A stretch of DNA of 64,000 bases from Ctena decussata (GCA_963989385.1 OZ022507.1:52401400-52465399), one strand, 5' to 3'; counted from the stretch's first letter, positions 21,588-32,619 are shown. Notes: generated by a model from the sequence alone, not told the origin. Numbers and translations are program-made.

Positions 21588-23160
21588 ACAAGAGGACCAT
21601 GAGACCCTGAATCGCTAACCTGAGTATGGTGGCCATGAAGGTCATGTGACCTAGACCGTTTGAATAAATTTTCGTTCCCTCAGCCCCTGGAGGCTGTGTA
21701 TGAAATTTGGTTACAATAAGCCCAGTGGCTTTTGAGGAGATGTCTTAAATTGTCAAAATATGAGAGATAATGGTCAGAGGCAAAGAATAACCTTGACCTC
21801 TTGTAACCACAAATCTTCCATGTACTAACTAAGAAGACTGCATATACCAATTTTAGGCAAAAATCTTCTCAACTTGTCATGAAATCTAATGTTCTAGTGT
21901 TTTCCCATACTTGACCTTGCCTTACAAAAGGTCAAGGTCAGCCCAATGTCATCATTTGAACAATCTTAATAGTACTCAAGTACCTGATGCTATATACCAA
22001 GTTTCAAGGCAATCGATCATTTAGTTCTTGAGAAGAAGATTTGTAAAGGTTTTTGCCATATATGAGCATGGCGGCCATGTTGGTCATGTGACCCATACCA
22101 TTTGAACAAATTTTCGTTCCCTTAGTCCCTAGGGGCTCTATTTGAAATTGGGTTACAATTGGCCCAGTGGCTTTTGAGGAGATGTGTGAAATTGTAAGAA
22201 TATGAGAAACCAGGGTCAAAGGTCAAAAATGACCTTGACTACTTGTACATATTAATCTTCATTTACTCATTAAGATGACTGTATATACCAATTTTCAGGT
22301 CTAAATCTTCAACAGTTTCAAAGAAATCTTAAGTTCTGGCATTTTCCCATATAAAAGCTACAGAAAGCAAATTTGACCATACCGTAAAAATGGTGAAAGT
22401 CAACCCAATGTCATAAATTGAACAATCTTGGTAGTACTTTTGTGTCTGATGCTACATACCAAGTTTCAAGGCCATCGGCCCATTGTTTCTGGAGAAGAAG
22501 ATTTTTAAAGGTTTTTAGCATATATGGGCGTAGCGGCCATATCGTTCATGTGACCAGGACCGTTTGAACAAATTTTCGTTCCCCTGCCCCCTAGAGGCTC
22601 AACATGAAATTTGGTTACAACTGGTCCAGTGGCTTTTGAGGAGAAGTGTGAAATTGTCAAAGTATGAGAGACCAGGGTCAAAGGTCAAAGAATGACCTTG
22701 ACCTTTTGTACGCATAAATTTTCATGTACTCATTAAAATGACTGTATATGCCAATCTTCAGGTCAAAATCTTTGATAGTTTTCAAGAAATCTTATGTTCT
22801 AGTATTTTCCAATATAAAAGCTACAGAAAGCAAATTTGACCTTACCATAAAAAAGGTCAAGGTCAACCCTATGTCGTATTTTGAACAATCTTGGTAGTAC
22901 TCACGTACTCAATGCTATATATCAAGTTTCAAGGCCATCGGCCTATTGGTTCTGGAGAAGAAGATTTGTGACCAGGACCGTTTGAACAAATTTTCGTTCC
23001 CCAGCCCCCTAGAGGCTCAACATGAAATTTAGTTACAATCGGCCCTGTGGTTTCAGAGGTTTCAGTCATTTGAAATTGTTGACGGACGACGACGGACGCC
23101 GGACGCCGGAGCTTTATTATCCTATAAGCTCCCCCGGAGCCGCTGGCCCAGGTGAGCTAA
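21588..23160 (+). mobile_element. Hairpin-ended element with tandem core (class B, ACAAGAG...CTAA)
   Basis: The 5' end is ACAAGAGGACC with subterminal TCGCTAACCTGAG at 21612-21624. The core is three diverged units of about 430 bases, with landmarks such as GACCGTTTGAACAAATTTTCG at 21655, 22097 and 22559, and TTGACC-rich stretches. The 3' end has GACGGACGCCGGACGCC, an AGCTTTATTATCCTATAAGCT hairpin and CCCAGGTGAGCTAA. The 5' subterminal motif pairs with the 3' CAGGTGAGC with one mismatch. Similar ends lie at 50632-51631 and 60891-62052. It is non-coding and Helitron/Helentron-like in layout. Confidence 0.7.
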
Positions 23161-23186
23161 AAAATCAGCATTTTGTTCATGATTTG

Positions 23187-24101
23187 AAAGGACCTGGTAT
23201 GATAAGGGCCATTTTTGGCCCCCATTCAAATTCTCTTAAAATTGCATGGTTTCTATTGCTTATCACTTGTGCGTATGGGAACAAACAGAAACTTTTGTTG
23301 ATTCTCAGAATAACATGATTTCTGACATGCCTATTTTGGTTCAATGATATGAAGGACAATTGCAAGAAAAACTGACCTTAATAGTTTTTCATTTAAAGAA
23401 ATAAGTCATTTACTATAGCTTTTGAAAGCTCTTGATGATAGGCTTTTGATGAATTGCTTATACGTAGGGTACCACGGTTTATTACCTGTGCACTGCACAC
23501 GGCCTGTCAAGGTATCCCACCCACTCAATTTTGCAAGTCCAGAGACGCTAACCAAAAAATTCCAACAAATCGAAATGAAATGTGTACCGAATTATTCCTT
23601 GTGTTCTGACTAAGAAAATGAATACCCACAACATATGTTTATTTTGTCTATGAGCGGAGATATGGGCGTTTTTGTGTTGAGAAAACAGGGAAAATGGTCC
23701 AAACGCTGCCAGTTTGGTAACAAAAAGTTAAAAATAAACATAGAGCCCGGTCTTCAGCACATTTAGTTTTATCATGGCATGTAAATATATCAAAATTATG
23801 TCTGCATATAAAATATAAAATGTGCTGGAGGCCGGGCTCATATATTTTGAAAGCCGCAAAGGCTACCAAATTCGTCATTTTCGTCAGAATCTGCTGGGGG
23901 TATGGGTATGTTCAAGATTAAAAACACAAATATTTTATGCAAGAACTGGTTGATTTTGTATTCGCTGTTACATTTTAGGTTAGAACTTTCCTATGAATGC
24001 ACTTAAGTTATCTTACTGTAACTTACTTACTGTAACCTTTACACCAATCAAGCATGGGATTTCTGGGGGCCAAATATGGGCCTTATCATACCAGGTCCTT
24101 T
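23187..24101. mobile_element. ~915-base TIR element (AAAGGACCTGG ends)
   Basis: The left end AAAGGACCTGGTATGATAAG is mirrored by the right CTTATCATACCAGGTCCTTT, continuing through GGCCATTTTTGGCCCCC and its inverse. An inner hairpin (23738-23841) has arms GAGCCCGGTCTTCAGCACAT / ATGTGCTGGAGGCCGGGCTC. No transposase is present. The ends resemble the AAAGGACTTCTATG element found at 28631 and 55684. Confidence 0.85.
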
Positions 24102-24240
24102 CGGAAGTTTGATTATTACTGGTGGGAATATGTAGAAGACAACTAACTGGACTTGTGAATGCAGCGCAAAGCATCATTGTAATGTATACTATGCATTTTC
24201 AGTTATACTGTGTCAGAAACTTCCCCACCACAATCCTAAT

Positions 24241-25131
24241 CCCAGTAGGCACGCTATGTTAAATCGACAAAATTAATGTTGATTCAACGTCAAACGTTAA
24301 ATCAACGTTGATTTAAGGGACAAGTCATTTATTATCAGGTGTGTGTGTTGGGTGGATACATTTAGGGGGGGGGGGTCGAATTTTTGTTTCGTGATGTACT
24401 GGGTGGGGGTGGGGGTGGGGGGGAGCGGGGTCGGAGACCAATAAGCCTTGGAGCTGCGGGGGGAGTGGTCATATATTTTTTAGGCATATTGAGGAAGGGG
24501 GGGGGGGGGGGGGGTCAGAATTCTTCCATCACTCATGATTTATAAAAAAACGCTTACAATTTCAGATTCTGTTCTTTAAAACTTAAACATTCAAGACATT
24601 TTTCAAAAAATAACACACAGTTTTGCCCCCCTTCATATCCAAATAAAGATATTTTCATTAATTTGCTACTAGGGCAGTATACAATTGTCTGTAAAATCAT
24701 GTCAAGGAGATGATTTCTTTCTCAGGTAAATTCAATGCCTGTTTTTGAACTATCAGCTCACTAGGTGCCTTGGCATTAGCAAAACTGCTGTGGCTTCTGG
24801 GGGCTGCGCAAAGACCATTGATCTGCATGAAAAAGTTAACTGTTACAATAAGAAAATGTTCTTTGTGTTTCATACAGGTTTGTTTGAGGTCAGTCTGACA
24901 TAAAAACGTGATATGGTGTGTGTATGAAGTGTAACTGGGGAGTTGGAAGTGGGGATTGGTGGTGGTGGTAGGGGGTGTCATAAACTTTTTGCCGCCTATC
25001 TTGGGGGGGGGGGGGGTCGAAAACAATTTCTAGTAAGACTTGGGGGTCGTAAAATCTTTGGTGAATCATATGAAAATGTACCCCTCACCTGATAATAAAT
25101 TACTCGTCCCTAATGTTGTGTGCCCAGTGGG
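24241..25131. mobile_element. CCCAGTRGGCAC MITE split by a nested insertion
   Basis: The left part is 24241-24316 (CCCAGTAGGCAC then ATGTTGATTCAACG and TCAACGTTGATTTAA). The right part is 25111-25131 (TAATGTTGTGTGCCCAGTGGG), which inverts the left end. The 794 bases between are a separate TIR element. Relatives are at 17549 and 44068. Confidence 0.75.
24317..25110. mobile_element. TIR element with TAA target duplication, nested
   Basis: The left end GGGACAAGTCATTTATTATC and right end GATAATAAATTACTCGTCCC are inverted. The element is flanked by TAA at 24314-24316 and 25111-25113. The interior has several G runs and no gene. A three-base TWA-type duplication is typical of PIF/Harbinger-type elements; the assignment is inferred from that alone. 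Confidence 0.75.
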
Positions 25132-25880
25132 AATCCTTGCAATTTTTGAAATCAGGGGTACATGTGCAACCTCTGCTGCCAGGAATTGATAATCGTACCT
25201 CAAATCAAATATTGATTACATTAATAATTGTCTTGATATCAAATCTCTTAAAATGTTTGTACACCCATTTGACCTATTCCGGTGGATTCACCTATTCCGG
25301 TGTATCCTATGTCTTTCTCTGCAACGAAACAAGCTAGAAGCGAAATGATTTTTTAGGTAATTACTTTCAATATTTATTTGTCAAACCCACATATAGTAAA
25401 GATCTCATTTATCAATCAAAGATACGGAAAATTGAGTTTAAAAGTGGCTGGTAATGCATATTTACTAATAAAAATGACAGATGTTTTCAGGCCAACTGTG
25501 AAAATAGAGTCGGACAATATTTGTGTAAACAAATATGTCGTAAACCTATATGTCTGTCGATTGCTCATTTTATTAGCTATCTAAACCGACATATATCAAA
25601 ATGAAAATAAATCAGTTACTTAGGTTTATTGAAATTTTAATTTATTAGCCCATTTAGCCTATTCCGGCGGATAGTATATTTGGGGAATGTCTCTGAGTTC
25701 TGAAATCCATATTAGTGCTGCATTTTCGTCATGCAATTTTAATATGTAAGTGGGTGAGGTACTTACCCCCTTTATATCCAAAAATAGGCTAAAGTCCTTA
25801 TTATTGAAAAGATATTGCGTAATATCAATAACAGTAGTGTGTGCATAGTTATCAATTAAAATTTCGATATTTAAGAAAAC
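25132..25880. other. AT-rich intergenic stretch
   Basis: CCTATTCCGGTGGAT-like motifs recur at 25275, 25293 and 25660. No gene, RNA or clear element ends were recognised. Confidence 0.4.

Positions 25881-25882
<2 letters not shown>

Positions 25883-25912
<30 letters not shown>
25883..25912. repeat. Poly-A tract
   Basis: An uninterrupted run of about 28 A. It could be a retroposon tail, but no body was recognised upstream. Confidence 0.85.
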
Positions 25913-25913
<1 letters not shown>

Positions 25914-26146
25914 AAGACATTTTCAGAGACTGAAATATTCACGTACCCCTCTTGATAAAACCGGTATAAGTTAGTCTAGAGACATGATAATTTTTCAAAA
26001 TGATTGTTAAAAAAAATGTCTTTATAGTACATAAGCCTACATATTAATGCCAAATATTTCAACTTTTGCTGCCAGAGGAAGGTGCAATAATTTGTCGAAA
26101 AATAGGCAAATATGCATTGATACTGTCAGAGGTCCTTTAGAGTTTA

Positions 26147-26223
26147 GGGCCCAGTTGTTCAAAACCAACGTTGTCATTAGTTACCGAGACGTTAAATCCA
26201 AACGTATTGTACGCAAAATGAAA

Positions 26224-26255
<32 letters not shown>

Positions 26256-26450
26256 GGGGGGGGGGAATTAAAAAGAAATAGACTCATTTTTTTTTTGATG
26301 AAAAAATTGTTAGAACTTTTGCAGTGCAAAAATTTCTCTCATTTTTTCTGCCAAAAAAAATCTGAATTTAACACACTTCATTTTACGTGTTCTATCACTG
26401 ACTAACGACTTCGTTAAGCTGATGATGTTTTGGACATCTGGTCCCAGGGT
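26147..26450. mobile_element. Decayed foldback element with poly-A/poly-G insert
   Basis: GGGCCCAGTTGTTC, then GTCATTAGTTACCGAGACG and AAATCC, is roughly inverted on the right by CTGACTAACGACTTCGTTAA and CTGGTCCCAGGG. A long A run joined to a G run lies inside at 26221-26265. The ends are poorly preserved. Confidence 0.4.
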
Positions 26451-26750
26451 TCGAGGTTATAAAACTTGAAAATAATCCCAAACTCAGCATGTGCTCGGCA
26501 GCAGCCAATCAGTGTGCTTTATTTTGAGTTTGAGAATGTACTCAAGCAGAACTACAACCCGCTTTTTTCACTTAGTCTATGATATTTTCCAGAACAAGAC
26601 CGGAGAATATCCAACAGAAGAATAAAAGACTGTCAGCAGACACGTAGGATGGATAAAATATTGCTTGCTCAGAGCTATACAGTCATGAAAGTTATGGTGA
26701 CAATGCATTTTGGACTGCTTTCAGCACCCAGAAGAAGATCTACAAATAAT

Positions 26751-26986
26751 GAGCCGCGACACGAGAAAACCAACAATGTGGTTGTGCGCCCAGCGTAGAC
26801 TCAGATCAGCCTAGGCATCCGCCCAGTCTGATCAGAGTCTTCGCTTTGAGCTTAAAGAGTAGCTAAGTGTCTAAGCTACCTTCATGCGGACAACGAAGAC
26901 TCTGATCAGACTGGGCGGATGCCCAGGCTGATCTGAGTTTGCGCTGGGCGCACAACCACATTGTTTGTTTTCTCGTGTCGCGGCTC
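26751..26986. mobile_element. Palindromic MITE, GAGCCGCGACACGAG family, copy 2
   Basis: It starts GAGCCGCGACACGAGAAAAC and ends TTTTCTCGTGTCGCGGCTC. The arms include GCGCCCAGCGTAGACTCAGA and the inverse. It abuts the 5' broken end of the LINE fragment at 26987, so it either inserted into the LINE or marks its truncation. Confidence 0.95.
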
Positions 26987-28435
26987 AGATCCTTCCTGAG
27001 AAAGCTGAGATTGCAGTAGCAGCACTGAAAAAAGGGAAGTCCGCCGGAGCTGATTATATAACAGGAGCACTTGTTCAAGCAGGTGGGGAGACCATAATTG
27101 ATAATTTGACAAAGCTCTGTACTAAGATCTTGAGAACAGGAGAATTCCTACCCTATGGACTCAGTCTCTGATCATCACACTCCCTAAAAAGGGAAATCTA
27201 CAGTTCTGCCAGAACTACAGCACCATCAGCTTCATCTTCATCCAAGTAAAAACATGCTGAAAGTCATCTTGAACAGGCTCAAACCCCAAGCTGAAGAGAT
27301 TATCGCTGAAGAACAGGCTGGGTTCAAAGCCGGGAGGAGCACCACAGAACAGATCTTCAACCTCAAAATCCTGTGCGAAAAGTACCATTAACATTAGCAG
27401 AATCCATACCTCCAAACTATTCTTCACAGATTTAAAAAAAACATTTAAGAACGTAAGGCATACAGCCTTGTGGGCTTACATGTGGAAGTGCAAAATCAGT
27501 ACAGCTACAGTTGACAAGGCTATATGACAAGGCTATAAATGCAGTTAAGTTGAGTGACAGCACGGGAGAATGGTTCAAAACAACAGTTATATTTAGCATG
27601 TTTGGGCAAGGATGCCTCCTCTCCACCCGCTTCAACATTTTTTCCCGAAAGGATTATGTCTTTTCGCGGTTTGCCGATGGCATTGACGCTCTTTGTGAGG
27701 AAGAGTAAGAACCAGAAGCCCTAGTTGAAAGTCTTGACCAAACCTGCAAAGGTGTGACAAAAAGATACGGGTTGAGTAGAGCAAATTGATGACAAGTAGC
27801 ACCAATGGCATCTATAGGGAAAAGGGCGGAAGTTGGTAACGGTTACAAGCTACAAGTACCTTGAAACAATTATCATAGATGATGGTTCATAACCGGAGGT
27901 TCTCTCAATGATTGCACAAGCCACTGCAGCGCTGACAAAGCTGCTGAAGCCAATATGGAGAGATAGCAACATATCTCTTGGATGAAATGCGAAACTGATG
28001 TACTCGCATGTCTTATCCATATTTTAGAATGCCTGTGAGTCATGGACCTTGACAGAAGCTTTTTAAAAGAGAAAAGAACACAGGCCTTTGAGATGACATG
28101 CTATCGACAGTTACTGAACATTCCGCACAAGGATCATGTCCCTAGTGAGGATGTTTGCAGAAAGATCCATTTAGCCATTGGAGAATATGACAAACCTCTG
28201 ACCATAATCAAGACGCGGAAACAGGTGGTTTGGCCACATCTAGAGGTCTTCTGGCCTAGCAAAGAGGATTCTACAGGGCAAAGCGAACGGAAAAAGAAGA
28301 CGTGGACAGGATGGACTTGCAAGCACAACTAGGTCTGCTTAAGACAGGACAAGGTGAAAAGAGACTGTTGTAAAGTCATCTGTTGTGTCCTGACGACCTT
28401 GCAAGGTTATGGGATAGATTAACGAGATGACATTA
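26987..28435 (+). pseudogene. Dead non-LTR retrotransposon (LINE), reverse transcriptase fragment
   Basis: Translated pieces in shifting frames follow the order of a LINE reverse transcriptase. KKGKSAGADYITGALVQAGG is near 27026-27085. LIITLPKKGNLQ is near 27170. IIAEEQAGFKAGRSTTEQIF is near 27299-27358. LYDKAINAVK and STGEWFKTTV are near 27517-27590. The catalytic box is at about 27670, where FADG replaces the usual F/YADD. The C-terminal RTQAFEMTCYRQLLNIPHKD lies at 28075-28135, with KSSHLLCPDD-like sequence near 28380. Several frameshifts and stops break it. The endonuclease and 5' part are missing, ending at a MITE. It is inactive. The clade is not assigned. Confidence 0.9.
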
Positions 28436-29580
28436 GGATCGAGTCGGGTAACTTCGGACAGCGGGTAAATTCGGACATACCATTGCAAACAGTGAAAATT
28501 CAGATGAGACGGCTCATAATGAGCCGGTTCATCAGGATTTTCACTGTTTGCCCAGTTATTTTTTTGTTTTAATTCCAAACAACTGACATATACAGGAGAC
28601 GATGTCACTGTCCGAATTTACCTGCTGTCCGAAGGACTTCTTCGATTAAGGCGAGGATTTTCCCCATTAGACCGGCGCGACAGGTCCGAATTTTCAAAAG
28701 TATAAAGTGTGCATTTTTTTCTTAGCGGAGCTGCCACAAATATGTAAGCCGTATGAAATCAGATCATTTGTGATTCAGACCCAAAGACATGGGGAGATAA
28801 TCCAGTCTGACTCTACCTACCCTTAATTCAAGGTTTTCGCCTACCTCAATTTTTGAGGTAAAAAAAATATTGAAATCAGTCATTCATTTCATACATTTTT
28901 GTCATAAATGCATGCTAAATACATGCATATCACAATACAAAGCAATGATTTTCTTCTTGTTACGCCTGACTGGCATTTAAACATGCAAAACCACAGATAT
29001 ACTTGCGGTCAAAGCGGCCAAAAGAGAACGCTTCACTATAACTAAGATACAAGTACTTTCCCCCACGTGACCCAGCATTTCCTTCATGCAGCAGACTTAT
29101 GCGATGCAAGTACGCAATATATATGAGTGGGAAGCTGGGTCACGGGGGGGGGGGGGGGGGGGGGGAACGATACTCAATAAACCAAAGAAGAAGAATGGTC
29201 GACAGTAGCACTGTGATCTTCAAGGATTTTATTGTGTACAATGACCTTGAAATGAGGTCAAGGTCACATACATATAGTCAAAACTATCCAGTGTTGTCTG
29301 TTATGTAAGTAATGTAAGTCAAAAAAGGGTGAAATGTATAAATAAATCATTATTTCAACGATCAGTTTGAGGATAATTTACAATTTATCTCAACAATGAC
29401 GTCAACGTCAACGTATGTTTAACGTACTTTACATAGACACAAGCAGTTGAAAATTCATTTTCCATGCAAGTTACAAGTCATAGTCATAAATGCAAAGCAA
29501 AAGTCAGTGATCCGTATAACTTTTAAATCATGGGGAAAATTCCCGCCTTAAGCATAGAAGTCCTTTACCCGACTTGCCCC
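28436..29580. mobile_element. TA-flanked MITE (GAGTCGGGTAACTTCGG), copy 1, split
   Basis: The left part 28436-28630 runs from GGATCGAGTCGGGTAACTTC through the GCAAACAGTG palindrome to CTGCTGTCCGAA. The right part 29566-29580 gives TACCCGACTTGCCCC, the missing end of the MITE. The middle is a separate TIR element. TA dinucleotides flank both outer ends. The intact copy at 32372-32585 shows the order before the insertion. Confidence 0.8.
28631..29566. mobile_element. ~930-base TIR element (GGACTTCTATG), copy 1, nested
   Basis: The left end AAGGACTTCTTCGATTAAGG is mirrored by the right CGCCTTAAGCATAGAAGTCC. Its interior matches 55684-56609 almost throughout, including CCCATTAGACCG, a GTGACCCAGCAT / AGCTGGGTCAC inner pair, a G run at 29143-29165 and AACGTACTTTACATAGACAC. 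It is non-coding. It sits inside the right end of the TA-flanked MITE. Confidence 0.9.
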
Positions 29581-29637
29581 TATGGTCTTTTCTTAATTTG
29601 AATACATGTATTAACAACGGCTTTGTATGCAAATATA

Positions 29638-29700
29638 AAATCCGAGTACTTGTTATACGTCGTCGCAACAATCCGAGTACTTGTTATACGTCGTCGCAAC
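29638..29700 (+). repeat. Tandem duplication, 31-base unit x2
   Basis: AATCCGAGTACTTGTTATAC plus GTCGTCGCAAC occurs twice head to tail with almost no divergence, so the duplication is recent. Confidence 0.85.
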
Positions 29701-29781
29701 TGCAAACTTGCTCCTTTTATAGATAGTACTGCATTGATAGTTTTCAAACTTGACACATTGTTTTGAAGTTTGTGCTAAATA

Positions 29782-29880
29782 GTGGACCAGTAGCTCTGTC
29801 GGTTAAGCGTGGCATACAGTAACCGGATTCTATCGCACGCAGCCTACTCTCAGTATGATTGAAATACTGTTATCCAACCA
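29782..29880 (+). mobile_element. tRNA-derived SINE remnant
   Basis: An A-box-like CAGTAGCTCTGTCGGTTAAG is followed by a degraded B box (GGATTCTATCGCACG) and the tail TGATTGAAATACTGTT, shared with the remnant at 8402-8575. Confidence 0.45.
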
Positions 29881-29910
29881 TTATCTTCATTCTTGCCACC
29901 AAAGTGTCTT

Positions 29911-29975
29911 CCCCAGCGGGCACATGTTATGAAATGACGTCAACATGACGTCGATGCGACGTGATGTTTGCTGGG
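29911..29975. mobile_element. Short CCCAGCGGGCA MITE (TGACGTC type)
   Basis: CCCCAGCGGGCACATG at the left is mirrored by GTTTGCTGGG at the right. The core is AATGACGTCAACATGACGTC plus GATGCGACGTGATG. Confidence 0.65.
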
Positions 29976-30012
29976 ATTTTTTTTAATTTTTTGCTGACAC
30001 CAAAATGCACTT

Positions 30013-30430
30013 GAGCCGCGACCCGAGAAAACCAACAAACTGGCATGTGCGCCGAGTGAATTCTCAGATCAGTCTGGGCATCCGTCCGGTCTGATCATAG
30101 ACCTCACTGTCCGCGTGGACCTAGCTTAGACCCTTAGCTACCCTTTAAACACTCAACAAAGACTATATCAGATCTAGACTGCCCAGCAGGCATATGACGT
30201 TGAAAGGACGTCGTACTGACGTCGATTGATGGTCGCACCCGGGACAGTGCGACGTCATTTTAACGTCGTATGACGTCATTTCAACGTCGTGACGTCATAC
30301 TGACGTCGCATCGACGTCAGTACGACGTCATTTCAACGTCGTATGCCTGCTGAGTGGGCGGATGTCCAGGCTGAGCCGAGTCTTTGCTGGGTGCACATGC
30401 CACTGTGTTGGTTTTTGTCGTGACGCGGAA
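30013..30430. mobile_element. Palindromic MITE, GAGCCGCGACACGAG family, copy 3, split
   Basis: It starts GAGCCGCGACCCGAGAAAAC and ends GGTTTTTGTCGTGACGCGG. It is diverged from the other copies and interrupted at 30182-30353 by a TGACGTC-rich element. Confidence 0.85.
30182..30353. mobile_element. CCCAGCAGGCA element with TGACGTC core, nested
   Basis: CCCAGCAGGCATATGACGTT at the left is mirrored by GTCGTATGCCTGCTG at the right. The interior is almost entirely alternating ACGTC/GACGT half-sites, with several full TGACGTCA boxes (for example near 30269, 30289 and 30323). It lies inside a GAGCCGCGACACGAG-family MITE. Similar short elements are at 29911 and 46071. Confidence 0.8.
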
Positions 30431-31117
30431 CATTAATTTTTATTTTATGTCAAAGGTTTGTGACCATAATTGCTTCGTAGAATAAAAGACTTATCACGTA
30501 ATTTTTACTGTAAATTTACAAAAAGACACGTGAAATAAATCTTATGATTGCCCGAAAAAATGAAGTTTTTTTATTTTATTTATTTTTTTCAATGCAGTTA
30601 TGCTTCTAAATGATGCAGATCGGAAGGCAAAGAACGCAGATCAGACTGCTCAAGGAGCAGCTTGATCTGGGTCTGCCCTGTTTGCTCAGATATTTTGAAT
30701 TTATACGCAAGCAAACTTTGAAAGGACGATCGATAATAATTATTTACAACCGTTGTTCTTTATTTCAAATATTTTTGTGTAAGAGGAGATTTTCAAGGTA
30801 GGACGCATTTTTTGAGCTTCTTCCATATTACATTAACTTCTGCCGTTTTGTAAAATATTGCTGAAGACATTAAAGTCATGTAATGAGCGTGATGAGAAAG
30901 TATTATAACCGACAGTCGCATTACTTAAAGTCACTGCAAAATAGTTTTAATTTCTTCTGAAAATTCATATTTAGTTTCTTCAAAGTCTCGCTACCATTTT
31001 ACTTACAGGCGGACAATCCCGGCAATTATGAGACATTCCTGTCCGGAACATTCTACCCTGCAAACTGAACAAAGTTTATTATTGATAAAGTGAAGTGGAA
31101 TTATGACCGGCTGAAAA

Positions 31118-31620
31118 ACAAGAGGACCACTCTGGTCCAGTGTCGCTCACCTGAGACTGCATGCTTTTAAAACTAGGTTTGTATTAAAAAATTAAGATTT
31201 CTCCCGCCCTTTTTCCCTTACCTATCCCACCCTATTCCACTTCCTCTCTAGCTGTGCTTATCTGGAACTTGAAGCTTGCAGAAAATCCCTTTTGATGGTT
31301 ATTTTATAAAACATTTTCACGATTTTATGCATGTAAACATAGCCCATTACTCTATGAGAGGGTGAAATACGGCTGACGGAGAGGGTCGGGTTCCGTCTTT
31401 CATAAATGCGCAAACTCCTGTCAAAAATGGAAGCGAAGTTACTGTTCTTGTTCTCTGCATATTGTCTCATGATGATTTATCCTTTTTTACGCAAACTGAC
31501 TTGGGAGATCTGGTTGCTATTGCAACCGTAAGTTGACAAAAGAGTGAAATTACCTTTCCGTACGAAGTTCTTTTTATGTTTCTTTTTAACCAACTGATCG
31601 CTAAATATTTTGATAGCCGT
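31118..31620 (+). mobile_element. Class B hairpin-element 5' end with core fragment
   Basis: ACAAGAGGACCACTCTGGTC starts with a GGACCA/TGGTCC hairpin and is followed by the subterminal motif TCGCTCACCTGAG at 31143-31155, as in 21588-23160. Core-like words (TTCTTGTTCTCTGCATATTG, TGATGATTTAT) follow at 31440-31480. No matching CTAA hairpin end was found, so it is a fragment. Confidence 0.55.
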
Positions 31621-31707
31621 GTCTACGGACTGCAAGCCCGGATCCAAATTAACACGTACTGGTGGGGCTCTGGATAACTGGTGAGGCTAGGAGAAGCCGA
31701 TATGAAT

Positions 31708-31740
31708 GTGTATGTGTGTGTGTGTGTGTGTGTGTGTTGG
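31708..31740. repeat. (TG)n microsatellite
   Basis: About 14 GT dinucleotides interrupted near the start, followed by G-rich sequence to 31780. Confidence 0.9.
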
Positions 31741-31844
31741 TAAGGAGGGGGTGGGTGGGGGAGGGATAGTAGGGGCTGGGGAAGCGGGACTTGAAAATTG
31801 AAAATATAAGATATACACAATTCGATGTCGATTATGCTTTGACA

Positions 31845-31915
31845 TATAAGTTGTGATATCTCATTAGAATCGCCCCGCCAAGGCGATTCTGATGAAATGC
31901 ACAACATATATTTAA
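31845..31915. repeat. Palindromic core related to the GGGATAATTT MITE
   Basis: TTGTGATATCTCATTAGAAT, then CGCCCCGCCAAGGCG, then ATTCTGATGAAAT and CACAACATAT. The arrangement parallels 9607-9805, but the outer ends are absent. Confidence 0.5.
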
Positions 31916-31954
31916 ATCTAACCATATGGATAAATACCTGAAACTGCAATCAGG

Positions 31955-32140
31955 TACTCCCTATTATCTGGGGACCTTTTTATTATACATAACACAGAGG
32001 TCCAGATGGAGGAGCTGAAGCCTCAAAGCCCCCCCCCCCCCCCCACACACACTCCCTATTATCTGGGGGCCTTTTTATTATACATAACACAGAGGCCCAG
32101 ATGGAGGAACTGAAGCCTCAAAGCTAATCCCCTGGATCCG
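31955..32140 (+). repeat. Tandem duplication, ~96-base unit x2
   Basis: ACTCCCTATTATCTGGGG, then a TTTTTATTATACATAACACA block and AGATGGAGGA(G/A)CTGAAGCC, occur at 31955 and again at 32051. A C run and CA repeats lie at the junction, suggesting slippage-linked duplication. Confidence 0.85.
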
Positions 32141-32371
32141 AAGCTGAATCGCATAGTGTGAAGAAGGTTTGGATATTTCTCGCACTCACTTAGGTATAAA
32201 TTACCGAAAAAATTCTAAGTGTAGGGACAGATTTGTCTGAGCAAACAGTGCAGACCGATATTAGAGTGCTTCTCAAGAAGAGCAACAAAAGCAGTCTGAC
32301 CTAAACAGCAAGAAGAGCCTGATCAGGGTCTACCATGTTTGCCTTTCAATCTGCATCTTATGCATGTATTA

Positions 32372-32585
32372 GGGGAGAGTCGGGTAACTTCGGACAGCGG
32401 GTGAATTCGGACAGTGACATTGTATCCTTTATATGTCAGTTGTTTGGAACTAAAACAAAAATAACTGGCCAAACAGTTAAAATCCTGATGAGACGGCTCA
32501 TTATGAGCCGTCTCATCTGGATTTTCACCGTTTGCAATGGTATGTCCGAATTTACCCCCATGTCCGAAGTTACCCGACTCTCCCC
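32372..32585. mobile_element. TA-flanked MITE (GGGGAGAGTCGGGTAACTTC), copy 2, intact
   Basis: GGGGAGAGTCGGGTAACTTC is mirrored by GAAGTTACCCGACTCTCCCC, and TA lies on both sides. Within is an imperfect long palindrome with GATGAGACGGCTCATTATGA at its centre. It ends about 34 bases before the first METTL24-like exon and about 125 bases before its start codon. Confidence 0.9.
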
Positions 32586-32619
32586 TACTGCCATGTAAAA
32601 CCAAACTGTTCTATTTTAG

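Noticed and set aside
26221..26265. Poly-A joined directly to poly-G as a biological junction
   Set aside because: Homopolymer joins of this kind are often assembly or sequencing errors. No functional claim is made.
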